Source: Novosphingobium sp. PhB165 (GTDB lineage: Bacteria > Pseudomonadota > Alphaproteobacteria > Sphingomonadales > Sphingomonadaceae). From it: a stretch of 64,000 nt of DNA. The DNA is taken from NCBI RefSeq assembly GCF_004341845.1, contig NZ_SLVB01000001.1, positions 248,001-312,000 of the forward strand. Direction: 5' to 3'. The number at the start of each line of letters is the position of its first letter. Position 1 is the first letter of the stretch. The notes beneath the pieces are model-generated. The model was not told the origin of the DNA. It did not search any database and worked only from the letters and a program-made list of their open reading frames with translations. A program made the translations under genes and the position numbers. Positions 25,704 to 34,340 of this stretch are shown piece after piece.

Positions 25704-26533
25704 GCTTCGACCTTGCCCGGGATGACGCCATAGTCGGCCAGATCGAACGAGCCACGGAACGATTCGGTCGCCGGTCCGGTCATCACGATCTCGTCGTCCT
25801 CACGCCATTCGATCACCAGCGGGCCGCCGGGGAGGGTGACGGTGACCTTGCGGTCGACCAGCCCGCGCCGCATCGCGCCCACGGCGGTTGCGCAGGCACC
25901 GGTGCCGCAGGCACGGGTGAGGCCGGCCCCGCGCTCCCATACGCGCAGGGTGATCGCATCGCGCGCGGTGACGGCGGCGACGTTGACGTTGATGCGTTCG
26001 GGGAACAGCGGGTCGTTCTCGACCAGCGGGCCAAGGCGGGCCATGTCGATCTTGTAGGGATCCTCGACGAAGAAGATCGCGTGCGGATTGCCGACGTTGA
26101 CGGCGATGGGCGCGACCAGTTCCTCCCAGGCGACAGGCATCTTGTATGTGTCCATCGCATAGCCGAGCGGGATGTCCTGCCAGCCGAAGCGGGGCTTGCC
26201 CATCTCGACCGAGATACCGTTGTCGGTGGGGGTGGTCGATACCATGCCGCCCAGCGTTTCGATGCGGGCAGGGCGGCCGTTGAGCAGGCCCACCGCCCGC
26301 GTGGCGTTGCCGCAGGCTTCGACCTCGCTGCCGTCGGCATTGAAGATGCGCATGCGGAAATCGCCCCTGTCGGAGGGGGCGAGCACGATCAACTGGTCGC
26401 AGCCGATGCCGGTGTGACGGTCGGCCAGCGCGGCCGCGAGCGTCGTGTCGACCGGCGGGAGCCCGCCCGTCCGGCCATCCAGCACGACGAAATCGTTGCC
26501 GAGCCCGTGCATCTTGGTGAATTCGATCCGCAT
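25700..26533 (-). CDS. dapF: Diaminopimelate epimerase
   Basis: DapF interconverts LL- and meso-diaminopimelate for lysine and peptidoglycan synthesis. The 277-residue protein begins MRIEFTKMHGLGNDFVVLD and has both catalytic cysteines, in EACGNATRAVG and ACGTGACATAVGA. It is the first gene of dapF-mtaB-ftsY-yciB, an arrangement common in alphaproteobacteria. The region upstream holds a repeat element, and its promoter is not obvious. Confidence 0.97.
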   Translation of the reverse strand: MRIEFTKMHGLGNDFVVLDGRTGGLPPVDTTLAAALADRHTGIGCDQLIVLAPSDRGDFRMRIFNADGSEVEACGNATRAVGLLNGRPARIETLGGMVSTTPTDNGISVEMGKPRFGWQDIPLGYAMDTYKMPVAWEELVAPIAVNVGNPHAIFFVEDPYKIDMARLGPLVENDPLFPERINVNVAAVTARDAITLRVWERGAGLTRACGTGACATAVGAMRRGLVDRKVTVTLPGGPLVIEWREDDEIVMTGPATESFRGSFDLADYGVIPGKVEA

Positions 26534-26596
26534 GGGCGCGATGTATGCGCTCCGCGCGTCGAGGTCCAGTGGGATGCTCCGACTGACCCTAAGCCT

Positions 26597-26681
26597 CGTC
26601 GTCCCCGCGCAGGCGGGGACCCCGCTTATTCTTGCGAGGTCGGCAGAAAGAAGCGGGGCCCCCGCTTACGAGGGGGCGACG
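26597..26681. repeat. Palindromic GC-rich repeat, copy 1
   Basis: Two arms, each a small hairpin of the type CCCCGC-xAG-GCGGGG, face each other: 26597-26627 (GTCGTCCCCGCGCAGGCG onward) and 26650-26681. The whole unit matches the reverse complement of the element at 34341-34429, including part of the loop (TTCTTG). It is a dispersed non-coding repeat of the REP/MITE kind, here between the divergent ends of dapF and the GGDEF/EAL gene. Confidence 0.75.
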
Positions 26682-26728
26682 GGATTATGGAGTGTCGCGT
26701 TTGGGGACGATTTGGAGAGCGGCGGCTT

Positions 26729-28426
26729 TTACCCGAGGCTGGCCTTGTGCGCGCCGGGCTCCTGACTTGCCGGCATGCCGAGCCCCTGCGTTACCGAAAG
26801 CATTTCCTGCGCCACTTCGCTGTTGGCGACAAGGCCGATCCTGCCCAGCCATTCGGCCAGTTCGCCAGCCGGGCGCGGGCGGCCGTAGAGGTAGCCCTGG
26901 CCCTTGATCTTGTCGTACTTGAGCAGTTGTTCCAGCACGTCGCCGGTCTCAATCCCCTCGGCGGTGATCGGCAGGTCCATGCCCTTGCCGAGCATGGCGA
27001 TGGCGTGGACGATGGCGGCGCTGTCCTTGTTCTCGGCAATGCTGGAGACGAACGAGCGGTCGATCTTGATCCGGTCGAACGGCAGGCTGCGCAGCTGCGC
27101 GAGCGAGCTGTAGCCGGTGCCGAAATCGTCCAGGCTGATCGTGATGCCCTGGTTCTTGAGGCTGGTGATCAGCGATCGCACTTGCGCCATGTTCTGGTGC
27201 AGGCACGATTCGGTGATCTCGATCTCCAGCCGGTGCGGCGGGAAATTGGCGGCCAGCAGGATCTTGAGCAGCTTCTGCGCGAACCACGGATCGCGCAGCT
27301 GGAGCGGCGAGATGTTCACCGCCAGCGTCAGCGCCGGATCCCAGGCCTTGGCATCTTCAAGGGCCTGCGTGATCACGCTTTCCGAAAGCTCGGCGATGAC
27401 GCCGATTTCCTCGGCGATGGGGATGAAGATATCGGGCGAGACGATGCCGAACTGGGGCGAATCCCAGCGGGCGAGCATCTCGAAACCGGTCAGTCCGCCG
27501 GTCTGGAGGTCGATCTGCTGTTCGTAGAACGGCACGAATTCGCCGCGCGCAACGCCCTTGCGGATGCCGTATTCCAGCTCGTTGCGGAAGCGCATCTCGT
27601 CGGCCATCGGCGCTTCGAACCAGAAGTAGCTGTTCCGGCCCTGACGCTTGGAATGGTACATCGCAATGTCGGCCATTTCGAGCAGCGCGCGCGCGTCCGG
27701 CGGCGTGCCGCCCTTGGCGTGGCTGTCGCTGCGGGCGAGGCCGATCGAGGCCGTGACCTCGATGCTGATGGTGTTGATCGTCGCGCTTTGGGCGATGGCT
27801 TCGACCAGAGAGGCGGCGATGCCGTCGATCCGGTCAGGACGGCCGCGATCGAATTCGACCGCAACCGCGAACTCGTCGCCGCCGATGCGGCTGACCAGCG
27901 ATTGCGAGGGCAGGCAGGCGGTGATGCGCTTGGCGCATTCCTGAAGCAGCCGGTCGCCAGTGTTGTGGCCGTTGAAATCGTTGACCTGCTTGAAATTGTC
28001 GAGGTCGATCATGATCAGCGTAACGGCGCGGTCGTTGCTCGCGGCGGCGTCATGGACCATCATGTTGACCGCGTCATTGAAGCTGCGGCGATTGAGGAAG
28101 CCTGTCAGCGGATCGGTCTCGGCAAGGCGGCGGGCCTGATGCTCGGCCTTCTTGCGCAGCTGGATTTCCTCGCAGAGCTGGCGATAGCGGCTCCAGCCGA
28201 AGATGATGATCGCGACGTTCAGCAGGAAGGCGTTGAGGATGAAGTTGTCCGGCCCGGGGCCGTGCCCGAGCAGAGACCGGACCACGTCCGGGCCGACTTC
28301 GCTGCCGGTGGCGATGAAAAGAAGGATCGCGGCCGTGACGATGCCAAGCGCAATGATGTCGATCTGGCGGTCGCCATCGAATTCATCGCCGGAATTCTCC
28401 GACTGTGCGACCAAAGCAATCTTCAC
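26729..28426 (-). CDS. Membrane-anchored GGDEF-EAL cyclic di-GMP protein
   Basis: This 565-residue protein has two N-terminal helices (about residues 22-42 and 62-80), a short coiled coil (CEEIQLRKKAEHQARRLAE), a GGDEF domain and an EAL domain. The cyclase motif SRIGGDEFAVAV is intact, but the RxxD inhibitory site expected just before it is absent. The EAL motif reads GFEMLARW, keeping the Glu and the ExLxR pattern; NISPLQL, EITES, DDFGTGYSS, KIDRSFV and QGYLYGRP complete the phosphodiesterase ligands, so both activities look possible. The start is a GTG with a G-rich site upstream. Control may pass to the PilZ protein at 12395-12751. Confidence 0.92.
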   Translation of the reverse strand: MKIALVAQSENSGDEFDGDRQIDIIALGIVTAAILLFIATGSEVGPDVVRSLLGHGPGPDNFILNAFLLNVAIIIFGWSRYRQLCEEIQLRKKAEHQARRLAETDPLTGFLNRRSFNDAVNMMVHDAAASNDRAVTLIMIDLDNFKQVNDFNGHNTGDRLLQECAKRITACLPSQSLVSRIGGDEFAVAVEFDRGRPDRIDGIAASLVEAIAQSATINTISIEVTASIGLARSDSHAKGGTPPDARALLEMADIAMYHSKRQGRNSYFWFEAPMADEMRFRNELEYGIRKGVARGEFVPFYEQQIDLQTGGLTGFEMLARWDSPQFGIVSPDIFIPIAEEIGVIAELSESVITQALEDAKAWDPALTLAVNISPLQLRDPWFAQKLLKILLAANFPPHRLEIEITESCLHQNMAQVRSLITSLKNQGITISLDDFGTGYSSLAQLRSLPFDRIKIDRSFVSSIAENKDSAAIVHAIAMLGKGMDLPITAEGIETGDVLEQLLKYDKIKGQGYLYGRPRPAGELAEWLGRIGLVANSEVAQEMLSVTQGLGMPASQEPGAHKASLG

Positions 28427-28502
28427 GGGATAAGTCCCCCCAGAACGGCAACCCTTGAGCAGGAAATAGACGGGGGGGCTGAAATTTTGGTTAAGTTTTT
28501 CA

Positions 28503-28543
28503 CCGGCGCGATCAGACTAAAGTCTTAAAGACTGTCGCGCCGG
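28503..28543. other. Long inverted repeat between the oxygenase and GGDEF/EAL genes
   Basis: CCGGCGCGA-t-CAG (28503-28515) pairs with CTGTCGCGCCGG (28532-28543), enclosing a second small palindrome AGTCTT-A-AAGACT. It lies after the stop of the minus-strand oxygenase and ~77 bases before the GGDEF/EAL start. It could end oxygenase transcription, though no U-run follows, or act as an operator. Confidence 0.4.
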
Positions 28544-28573
28544 GTTCGGAATTTCGCAAAAACGTGCGTACAA

Positions 28574-29509
28574 TCAGGCCTTGAGACCGATTTCGCGCAA
28601 ACGCTCCTGAAGATAGTCGTCGGCGGTGATGCTCTCCGGATAGCGATCCGGATTTTCGGCGGTGATGCACTGTTCGAGCGTCTTGAACGGGAAGTCGCTG
28701 CGAAGATGCAGGAAGAACGGCATCGAATAGCGGCTGTGCGCGGCGCGCTCGCCTTCCGGGTTGCGCACGCGGTGCGTGGTGGAGGGCAGCACGTGGTTGG
28801 TCAGGCGTTGCAGCATGTCGCCGATGTTGACGACCACGGCGCCTTCCGGAGGGGCGACCGTCAACCACTCGCCGTTCTTGCCGAGCAGTTCGAGCCCGGC
28901 TTCCTGCGCGCCGAGCAGCAGGGTGATGAGGTTGATGTCCTCATGCGCGCCGGCGCGGATGGCACCGCCGGCGCCTTCGCCGACGGGCGGGTAATGGAGC
29001 AGGCGCATGACCGAGTTGCCGTCCTCGATGGCCGGATCGAACCAGCGCGCGTCGAGGCCGAGATCGACCGCGATGGCGGAAAGGATCTCGGCGCCCGCCT
29101 TGTCGAACTGGGCGTAGAGTTCGGTGAAGGTTTCCTTGAAGCCTTCGATCTCGCTAGGCCAGACATTGGGCGGCATCGAGGCGGCGAGCGGGGAACCCGC
29201 GGGCAGGTCGCGGCCGACGTGCCAGAATTCCTTGAGGTCCTTCTCGGTCGCGCCCTTGGCCACTTCGGTGCGGAACGGCGTGTAGCCGCGCGCGCCGCCC
29301 TGGCCGGCGATGAAGTATTCGCGCTTTACCGCGTCGGGCAGGGCGAAGAATTGCGCGGTGAGTTCCCAGGCGCGGTCGATCAGGGCCTGATCGATGCCGT
29401 GGTCGCGGACCATGGCGAAGCCGAAGGTACGGAAGCTCTCGCCGATGCGCGCGGCGAACTCGGCGCGGTCGGATTCGAGGCTGAGGACGGGGATCTGGGC
29501 AAGGTTCAT
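28574..29509 (-). CDS. Isopenicillin N synthase-like 2-oxoglutarate/Fe(II) oxygenase
   Basis: The 311-residue protein has the DIOX_N domain (IPVLSLES, FRTFGFAMVRDHGID) and a C-terminal 2OG-FeII_Oxy domain. The iron ligands are in AGAHEDINLITLLLG (HxD) and PSTTHRVRNPEGE (distal His), and the co-substrate Arg lies in RYSMPFFLH (RxS). Such enzymes hydroxylate or desaturate small molecules; the substrate is not deducible. The ATG at 29507-29509 is chosen because GGAAGA lies 7 bases upstream; the frame extends upstream into unconserved sequence. It is divergent from the EVE gene. Confidence 0.9.
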   Translation of the reverse strand: MNLAQIPVLSLESDRAEFAARIGESFRTFGFAMVRDHGIDQALIDRAWELTAQFFALPDAVKREYFIAGQGGARGYTPFRTEVAKGATEKDLKEFWHVGRDLPAGSPLAASMPPNVWPSEIEGFKETFTELYAQFDKAGAEILSAIAVDLGLDARWFDPAIEDGNSVMRLLHYPPVGEGAGGAIRAGAHEDINLITLLLGAQEAGLELLGKNGEWLTVAPPEGAVVVNIGDMLQRLTNHVLPSTTHRVRNPEGERAAHSRYSMPFFLHLRSDFPFKTLEQCITAENPDRYPESITADDYLQERLREIGLKA

Positions 29510-29666
29510 CGTGGTCTTCCAAACAAAATCGGGCAAACAGGATCGGGGGCGGTGGCCCGGCGGCCCTGGAATGGACGCCGAATCACCGATATTGTTTCCA
29601 CCGATTGAATCGCTATGCGGCCCCCATAGAAGTTTCCGTCCCAAATCGAAATTCGAAAGGCGATTC

Positions 29667-30080
29667 ATGGCAAAGCGCTACTGGCTGCTGAAGTCCGAAC
29701 CGGATGCGTACAGCTGGGACGATCTCGTCGCGGAGGGCGAGGGCACCTGGGACGGTGTGCGCAACCACCGCGCGGCCAACAACTTGCGTGCGATGCAGGT
29801 GGGGGACGAGGCGTTCTTCTACCATTCGAACATCGGCAAGGAGATCGTCGGCATCGCCACGATCAGCCAGTCGGGTCTCACCGATCCCAGCGATCCCGAG
29901 GGCAAGTGGGCGGCGGTAAAGGTGAAGGCCGTGCGCAAGCTTGCCCGTCCCGTCACACTCAAGCAGATCAAGGCCGATCCCAAGCTGGCCGAGACGGAAC
30001 TCGTCAAGTTTTCGCGCCTGTCGGTGGCGGTGGTGACGCCTGAGGAGTGGGATTACATCCTGTCGCTGGCGAAGGGCTGA
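29667..30080 (+). CDS. EVE domain protein (thymocyte nuclear protein 1-like)
   Basis: This 137-residue single-domain protein begins MAKRYWLLKSEPDAYSWDDL and contains WDGVRNHRAANNLRAM and GDEAFFYHSNIGKEIVGIA, the hallmarks of EVE domains. They have a PUA-like fold that reads modified bases in DNA or RNA. Bacterial stand-alone forms have no proven substrate. GAAAGG 6 bases upstream supports the ATG. Its neighbours do not form a restriction system. Confidence 0.9.
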   Translation: MAKRYWLLKSEPDAYSWDDLVAEGEGTWDGVRNHRAANNLRAMQVGDEAFFYHSNIGKEIVGIATISQSGLTDPSDPEGKWAAVKVKAVRKLARPVTLKQIKADPKLAETELVKFSRLSVAVVTPEEWDYILSLAKG

Positions 30081-30202
30081 TCTTTCCCCGCGTCGTTTCC
30101 GGCGCACGGCTCGGCGCAGGGGCGGAACCTTGGGGCGGTACGGCCGGTTTGCTTGTCGTGAACGCAGCGCAATGGCGCGGCGAACCGCCAAGGAGAACGA
30201 TC

Positions 30203-30385
30203 ATGGGTCAGCTCAAGGACACCGCCAAAGGCCTCGGCAACGAGATTGCCGGTAACGCCAAGCAGGTTGCGGGCAAGGCACGCAACGACCCTGTGCAGCA
30301 GGCCGAAGGCAAGGCACAGGAAAAGAAGGGCGAACTCCAGCAGGGAATCGGCAAGGTCAAGGGCGCACTGGGCGACCGGATCTGA
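30203..30385 (+). CDS. CsbD-family stress protein
   Basis: This 60-residue hydrophilic protein has repeated KxxxNxxxG and AEGKAQEKKGE blocks: MGQLKDTAKGLGNEIAGNAK, then KARNDPVQQAEGKAQEKKGE. CsbD-like proteins are abundant under general stress and stationary phase; their biochemical role is unknown. AAGGAG lies 7 bases before the ATG; the longer open frame upstream is not conserved. A strong terminator follows. Confidence 0.92.
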   Translation: MGQLKDTAKGLGNEIAGNAKQVAGKARNDPVQQAEGKAQEKKGELQQGIGKVKGALGDRI

Positions 30386-30439
30386 CGCTTACCCGAAAGA
30401 GACGTCAGGCCTGCGCCAGTTAGTGGCACAGGTATCGCG

Positions 30440-30466
30440 AAGGGCCGCCTCAGGGCGGCCCTTTTC
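30440..30466 (+). terminator. Intrinsic terminator after csbD
   Basis: AAGGGCCGCC (30440-30449) pairs perfectly with GGCGGCCCTT (30454-30463), loop TCAG, followed by TTC. It lies 55 bases after the stop. Confidence 0.8.
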
Positions 30467-30587
30467 GCAGGGTTTTCCCACGTTGTTAAAGGTTTGAAAG
30501 GCGAGGGGGCGGCGGACCCGTCCCGTTTTGGGATGTACCGATTCGGGCATCTGGCCGGAGAGTAAACAAAACCTTAACCTCGCGCTC

Positions 30588-30815
30588 ATGAAGAACATGA
30601 AACGTCGAGCGCTCGTCCTTTCCAGCGAGGCCGCCGGACATCCGTTCCGGCGCTCGCTCCCACCCCATGTCCTCGCGGCGCCGTTCCCGGCCGACGTGGA
30701 GGCCGCCGAGAATGCCGAAGCACGCCGGACGTGGCGCCTCAGCGGCAACGACTGGCGCGGTTTCCTCTCGGCCTATTGCGCGTCGCTGGTGGCGATTACG
30801 GTGTTCATCACCTGA
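30588..30815 (+). CDS. Small protein with C-terminal membrane helix, unknown
   Basis: This putative 75-residue protein begins MKNMKRRALVLSSEAAGH. It has a basic N-terminus, a middle rich in Pro/Ala/Glu, and one C-terminal helix (GFLSAYCASLVAITVFIT) with no tail after it. I do not recognise a family; tail-anchored proteins of this layout (DWRGF then a helix) are plausible in sphingomonads. No good ribosome-binding site precedes the ATG at 30588 or the one at 30597, so the start is uncertain. It is convergent with the LplT-like gene. Confidence 0.5.
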   Translation: MKNMKRRALVLSSEAAGHPFRRSLPPHVLAAPFPADVEAAENAEARRTWRLSGNDWRGFLSAYCASLVAITVFIT

Positions 30816-30828
30816 TTGACGGAAACAG

Positions 30829-30848
30829 CACGCCGTATCCGCGGCGTG
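30829..30848. terminator. Hairpin between convergent genes
   Basis: CACGCCG (30829-30835) pairs with CGGCGTG (30842-30848). It lies between the stops of the small membrane protein and the LplT-like transporter; no T-run, so a modest terminator at best. Confidence 0.4.
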
Positions 30849-30858
30849 GCGGCAGCCC

Positions 30859-32172
30859 TCAGGCCGTGCGCGCCGCCACTTCGGCGCGGTACAGCAGATA
30901 GCCCAGCCAGGCCGAGGCGCCGCAGGCGATCGCCACGACCATCATTTGCTGGACTACGGGCAGGCCCAGCATGGTCATCATGCCGGTGACCAGCGCGCCC
31001 ACCACCATTGCGCCCGAATTGACGATATTGTTCGCCGCGATCGTGCGCGCCGTCTGTGACTTGTCGACGAAAGTCGTCAGGAACGCGTAAAGCGGCACCA
31101 CGAACATGCCGCCGCATACCGCGATGCCCAACAGCGAGCCGAGCAGCGGCAGAGCGAGCGGCTGGACCACGAACGTACCCACGTTCATCAGGGTATTGGG
31201 GCCGGCATTCCGGGGCCAGATCGCGCAGACTTCCTGGAAAGCGATCAGGAAGACGCCCATGCCGATCACCGAAAGCGGCGACCAGCGTGCGGAAACGGTG
31301 CCCTTGAGCAGCGCATTGATCGCCATCGAACCGATCGCCACGCCCACCGAGAAGATCACCAGGAACAGGCTGGCCACTTCCTTGCTGGCGGACAGGATGT
31401 TCTTGGTGAGCGGCGGGAACTGGATGAACAGCACGGTGCCGATCGCCCAGAAGAAGCTGATCGAGCAGACCGCCAGGAACACGCGCCGGTCGCTCAGCGT
31501 CGTGCGGACGAGCCGGATGGAGGCGCGTACGACGTGGTAATCGAGCGGCTCGGGCGCGCACATCGGCGGCGCCGGGGGCACCTTGCGACCGGCGAGATAG
31601 CCGATGATCGCAACGATCACCACCATGACGGCGGCATGATTGACGCTAATCCAGCCCGCCACGATCGTGCCCGCGAGCACGGCAATGTAGGTGCCTGCCT
31701 CGACAAGGCCAGTGCCCGAAAGCACCTCACCCTCGCGCAAGTGCTGCGGCAGGATGGCGTATTTGATGGGGCCGAAGAAAGTGGAGTGGATGCCCATCGC
31801 GAACAGCGCGAGCAGCATCAGCGGGATCGCCAGCGTATCGAGCGCGACGTGTTGCCACGCCAATGCCAGACCGGTTCCGCCCACGACCATGATCAGGATT
31901 TCGCAAAACTTGATCACGCGAATGATCTTCGCCTTGTCGCGCATGTCGGCAAGCTGCCCGGCCAGTGCCGAGAGCAGGAAGAAGGGAATCACGAAGATCC
32001 CCGATGCCATTGCGCTGAAACGTGCCTCTGCGGCCTCGGAGTTGTAGACGCCGTAAACGACGAACAGCACCATGGCGTTCTTGAACAGGTTGTCGTTGAA
32101 CGCGCCAAGCAACTGGGTCACGAAAAGAGGCAGGAAGCGCCTCGCGCGGATGAGTTTGGACGTCGTTGTCAT
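30859..32172 (-). CDS. MFS transporter, LplT-like (lysophospholipid transporter family)
   Basis: The 437-residue protein has twelve predicted helices. Its N-terminus RRFLPLFVTQLLGAFNDNLF is the LplT signature, supported by STFFGPIKYAILPQ and ARTIAANNIVNSGAMVVGAL. LplT flips lysophospholipids inward for re-acylation. In many bacteria it is fused to or next to an acyltransferase/acyl-ACP synthetase (Aas), which is missing here. The ATG at 32170-32172 is chosen as the first before the conserved region; the ribosome-binding site is poor. It is divergent from pgsA, another phospholipid gene. Confidence 0.85.
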   Translation of the reverse strand: MTTTSKLIRARRFLPLFVTQLLGAFNDNLFKNAMVLFVVYGVYNSEAAEARFSAMASGIFVIPFFLLSALAGQLADMRDKAKIIRVIKFCEILIMVVGGTGLALAWQHVALDTLAIPLMLLALFAMGIHSTFFGPIKYAILPQHLREGEVLSGTGLVEAGTYIAVLAGTIVAGWISVNHAAVMVVIVAIIGYLAGRKVPPAPPMCAPEPLDYHVVRASIRLVRTTLSDRRVFLAVCSISFFWAIGTVLFIQFPPLTKNILSASKEVASLFLVIFSVGVAIGSMAINALLKGTVSARWSPLSVIGMGVFLIAFQEVCAIWPRNAGPNTLMNVGTFVVQPLALPLLGSLLGIAVCGGMFVVPLYAFLTTFVDKSQTARTIAANNIVNSGAMVVGALVTGMMTMLGLPVVQQMMVVAIACGASAWLGYLLYRAEVAARTA

Positions 32173-32322
32173 GTCGTGGGAAAAATCGGCGGCCTCGCTC
32201 TCTCTGGCGGGACACTTAATGGTGTAAGGCGGTGGCACAACCCCTGATCGGTATTTTGTTGGGTGTTGCAGGATACGCAAGAAGGCCGATGGAGGCCGCG
32301 AGGGCGTGTTTTAAGGGTTTGG

Positions 32323-32967
32323 ATGCAGTCCTCCATTCTCAAACGCCTGCTTCGCCGCTATGGCCTTGTCTTGATGCTGACTCTGCCGAATATCCTCACG
32401 CTTTCCCGCATCCTGGCGCTGCCGCTGCTGGCCTTCCTGCTGTGGTGGCCAAGGTGGGAGTTTGGCTACGGCCTGGCCTTCGCGCTCTATGCGCTGATGG
32501 CCATTACCGACTATTTCGACGGCTATCTTGCCCGTTCGAGCGGGACGGTTTCGAAACTCGGCGTGTTTCTAGACCCCATTGCCGACAAGATCATGGTCGC
32601 CACCGTGATCCTGGTGCTGACCGCGCAGGGGATCCTGACCGGGCCTTACGTGGGTGACATGCACGTCATCGCCGGGCTGATCATTCTCGTGCGTGAGATC
32701 GCGGTCTCGGGCCTGCGGGAGTTTCTTGGCGGTCTTCAGGTCTCCGTGCCGGTGAGCCGCCTTGCCAAGTGGAAGACGACTTTCCAGTTGATCTCGCTCG
32801 GCGCGCTGATTTTGGGCGCGGCGATGCCGTGGTGGAATGTTGACCTGCTGGGACTGTCCATCAATGTGCCCCACACTGTCGGGCTGACGACGCTGTGGGG
32901 GGCGGCGGTGCTGACGCTGATTACCGGGTGGGACTATCTGCGCGTCGGCCTCAAGCACATGGATTGA
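32323..32967 (+). CDS. pgsA: CDP-diacylglycerol-glycerol-3-phosphate 3-phosphatidyltransferase
   Basis: PgsA makes phosphatidylglycerophosphate, the precursor of phosphatidylglycerol and cardiolipin, using the CDP-diacylglycerol formed by CdsA. The CDP-alcohol phosphotransferase signature is complete: DYFDGYLARSSG followed by GVFLDPIADK, with all catalytic Asp residues. The start is uncertain. The ATG at 32323 (AAGGG a few bases upstream) gives 214 residues with a basic N-terminal extension; the ATG at 32374 begins at MLTLPNILTLSRIL, where most homologues start. Confidence 0.93.
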   Translation: MQSSILKRLLRRYGLVLMLTLPNILTLSRILALPLLAFLLWWPRWEFGYGLAFALYALMAITDYFDGYLARSSGTVSKLGVFLDPIADKIMVATVILVLTAQGILTGPYVGDMHVIAGLIILVREIAVSGLREFLGGLQVSVPVSRLAKWKTTFQLISLGALILGAAMPWWNVDLLGLSINVPHTVGLTTLWGAAVLTLITGWDYLRVGLKHMD

Positions 32968-33189
32968 GCGGGGCGGCGCGTATACGAGCGCCCCATTCGT
33001 GTGACATTGCAAAAACCTCCACTCGCCGTGTGATCGTTGCGATTGGCTCAAGCGTCTCCGCGCGTAAGGGCGGATCGCGGTCCGGGGGGACATCGTAATC
33101 CAAGGATAAGTCCCATTACCGCTTCTCGTCGATCGTTTGCCGCACGGATCCGTACCCGGGAGCCGAAGCCGCGCGTTTTCGGGCGAGGC

Positions 33190-34320
33190 ATGGTCTTCGC
33201 GCTGGCGGCCTCGGCCGGCCTGACGGTTGCCAATATCTATTACGGCCAGCCGATGCTGGGCCTGATGGCGCGCGACGTTCCCGGCGCGGCGATCACCTAT
33301 GTGCCGACCGCGACCCAGTTGGGCTACGCTGTAGGCCTGCTCTTGCTGGTGCCGCTGGGTGACCTTCTCGAACGCAAGCGGCTGATCGTGCTGCAATGCC
33401 TTGCGCTGGCGGTTGGGCTGGCGCTGGTGGCGCTGGCGCCGTCCGGTGCGATTGTGCTCGTCGCATCGCTGGTGGTGGGCCTGCTGGCCTCGGTAGCGCA
33501 GCAGATCGTTCCGCTGGCCGCCAATCTCGCGCCGGAGGACAAGCGCGGGGTGGTGGTAGGAACCGTCATGGCGGGTCTGCTCTGCGGCATTCTGCTCAGC
33601 CGCACTTTGGCGGGCTTCGTCGGTGCCGAGTTCGGCTGGCGGGCGATGTTCTGGCTGGCGGTGCCGCTGGCGCTTGGCACGGCAGGGCTGATGGCCTGGC
33701 AGTTGCCGCGCAGCCGTCCTCATCCCGCAGGGATGGGCTATGGAGGCCTGATCGCTTCGCTCTTGGACCTGTGGCGCGAGTTTCCGGCGCTGCGCCTCGC
33801 GACGTTCACCCAGTGCACCCAGTTCGGCGTGTTTAGCGTGTTCTGGACGATTCTGGCGCTGCATTTGCAGGAGCCGCGCTTTGGTCTCGGTTCGGAAGTG
33901 GCGGGTCTGTTCGGCGTTCTGGGTGCGGCCGGCGTGCTTGCCGCGCCGATTGCCGGGCGTATCGCCGACCGTCGCGGGCCGCACATGGTGATCGTTGCAG
34001 CCAGTGCGCTGACATTGGTCTCGTGGCTGGTCTTCGCCTTCTGGACCTCTATCGTCGGGCTGGTCGTGGGCGTGTTGCTGCTCGATTTCGCGATTCAGGC
34101 CAGCCAGATTTCCAACCAGAGCATCATTTTCGCTCTGCGGCCCGAGGCACGCTCGCGCATCAACACGGTCTACATGTCGTCGATGTTCCTGGCCGGTGCG
34201 GCCAGTTCAGGTGCTGCGACGGTGGTGTGGCACAACTGGGGCTGGAGCGGCGTGACGATGCTGGGTCTTGCCATCGCTTCGGTCGGGCTGGCGTTACAGA
34301 CCCTGCGCCGTCGGGGGTAA
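33190..34320 (+). CDS. MFS transporter, drug/sugar efflux type
   Basis: This ~376-residue protein has ten to twelve helices. The first contains ASAGLTVANIYYGQPM, the signature of the YnfM/YgaY-type efflux group; motif A-like segments are LGDLLERKRLIVLQ and GRIADRRGPHMV. The substrate is unknown. The N-terminus is uncertain: the frame is open from a TTG at 33037, but the first ATG is at 33190, right at helix 1, with GAGG only 2 bases before it. It follows pgsA after a 222-bp gap containing a GC-rich hairpin (32970-32994) and is probably a separate unit. Confidence 0.82.
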   Translation: MVFALAASAGLTVANIYYGQPMLGLMARDVPGAAITYVPTATQLGYAVGLLLLVPLGDLLERKRLIVLQCLALAVGLALVALAPSGAIVLVASLVVGLLASVAQQIVPLAANLAPEDKRGVVVGTVMAGLLCGILLSRTLAGFVGAEFGWRAMFWLAVPLALGTAGLMAWQLPRSRPHPAGMGYGGLIASLLDLWREFPALRLATFTQCTQFGVFSVFWTILALHLQEPRFGLGSEVAGLFGVLGAAGVLAAPIAGRIADRRGPHMVIVAASALTLVSWLVFAFWTSIVGLVVGVLLLDFAIQASQISNQSIIFALRPEARSRINTVYMSSMFLAGAASSGAATVVWHNWGWSGVTMLGLAIASVGLALQTLRRRG

Positions 34321-34340
34321 ATGGGCCTATCGAATAGATC

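Noticed and set aside
25682..28528. A 948-codon open frame on the plus strand opposite dapF and the GGDEF/EAL gene
   Set aside because: It is the antisense shadow of two well-supported genes; the long frame is a result of high GC content and shows no recognisable domain.
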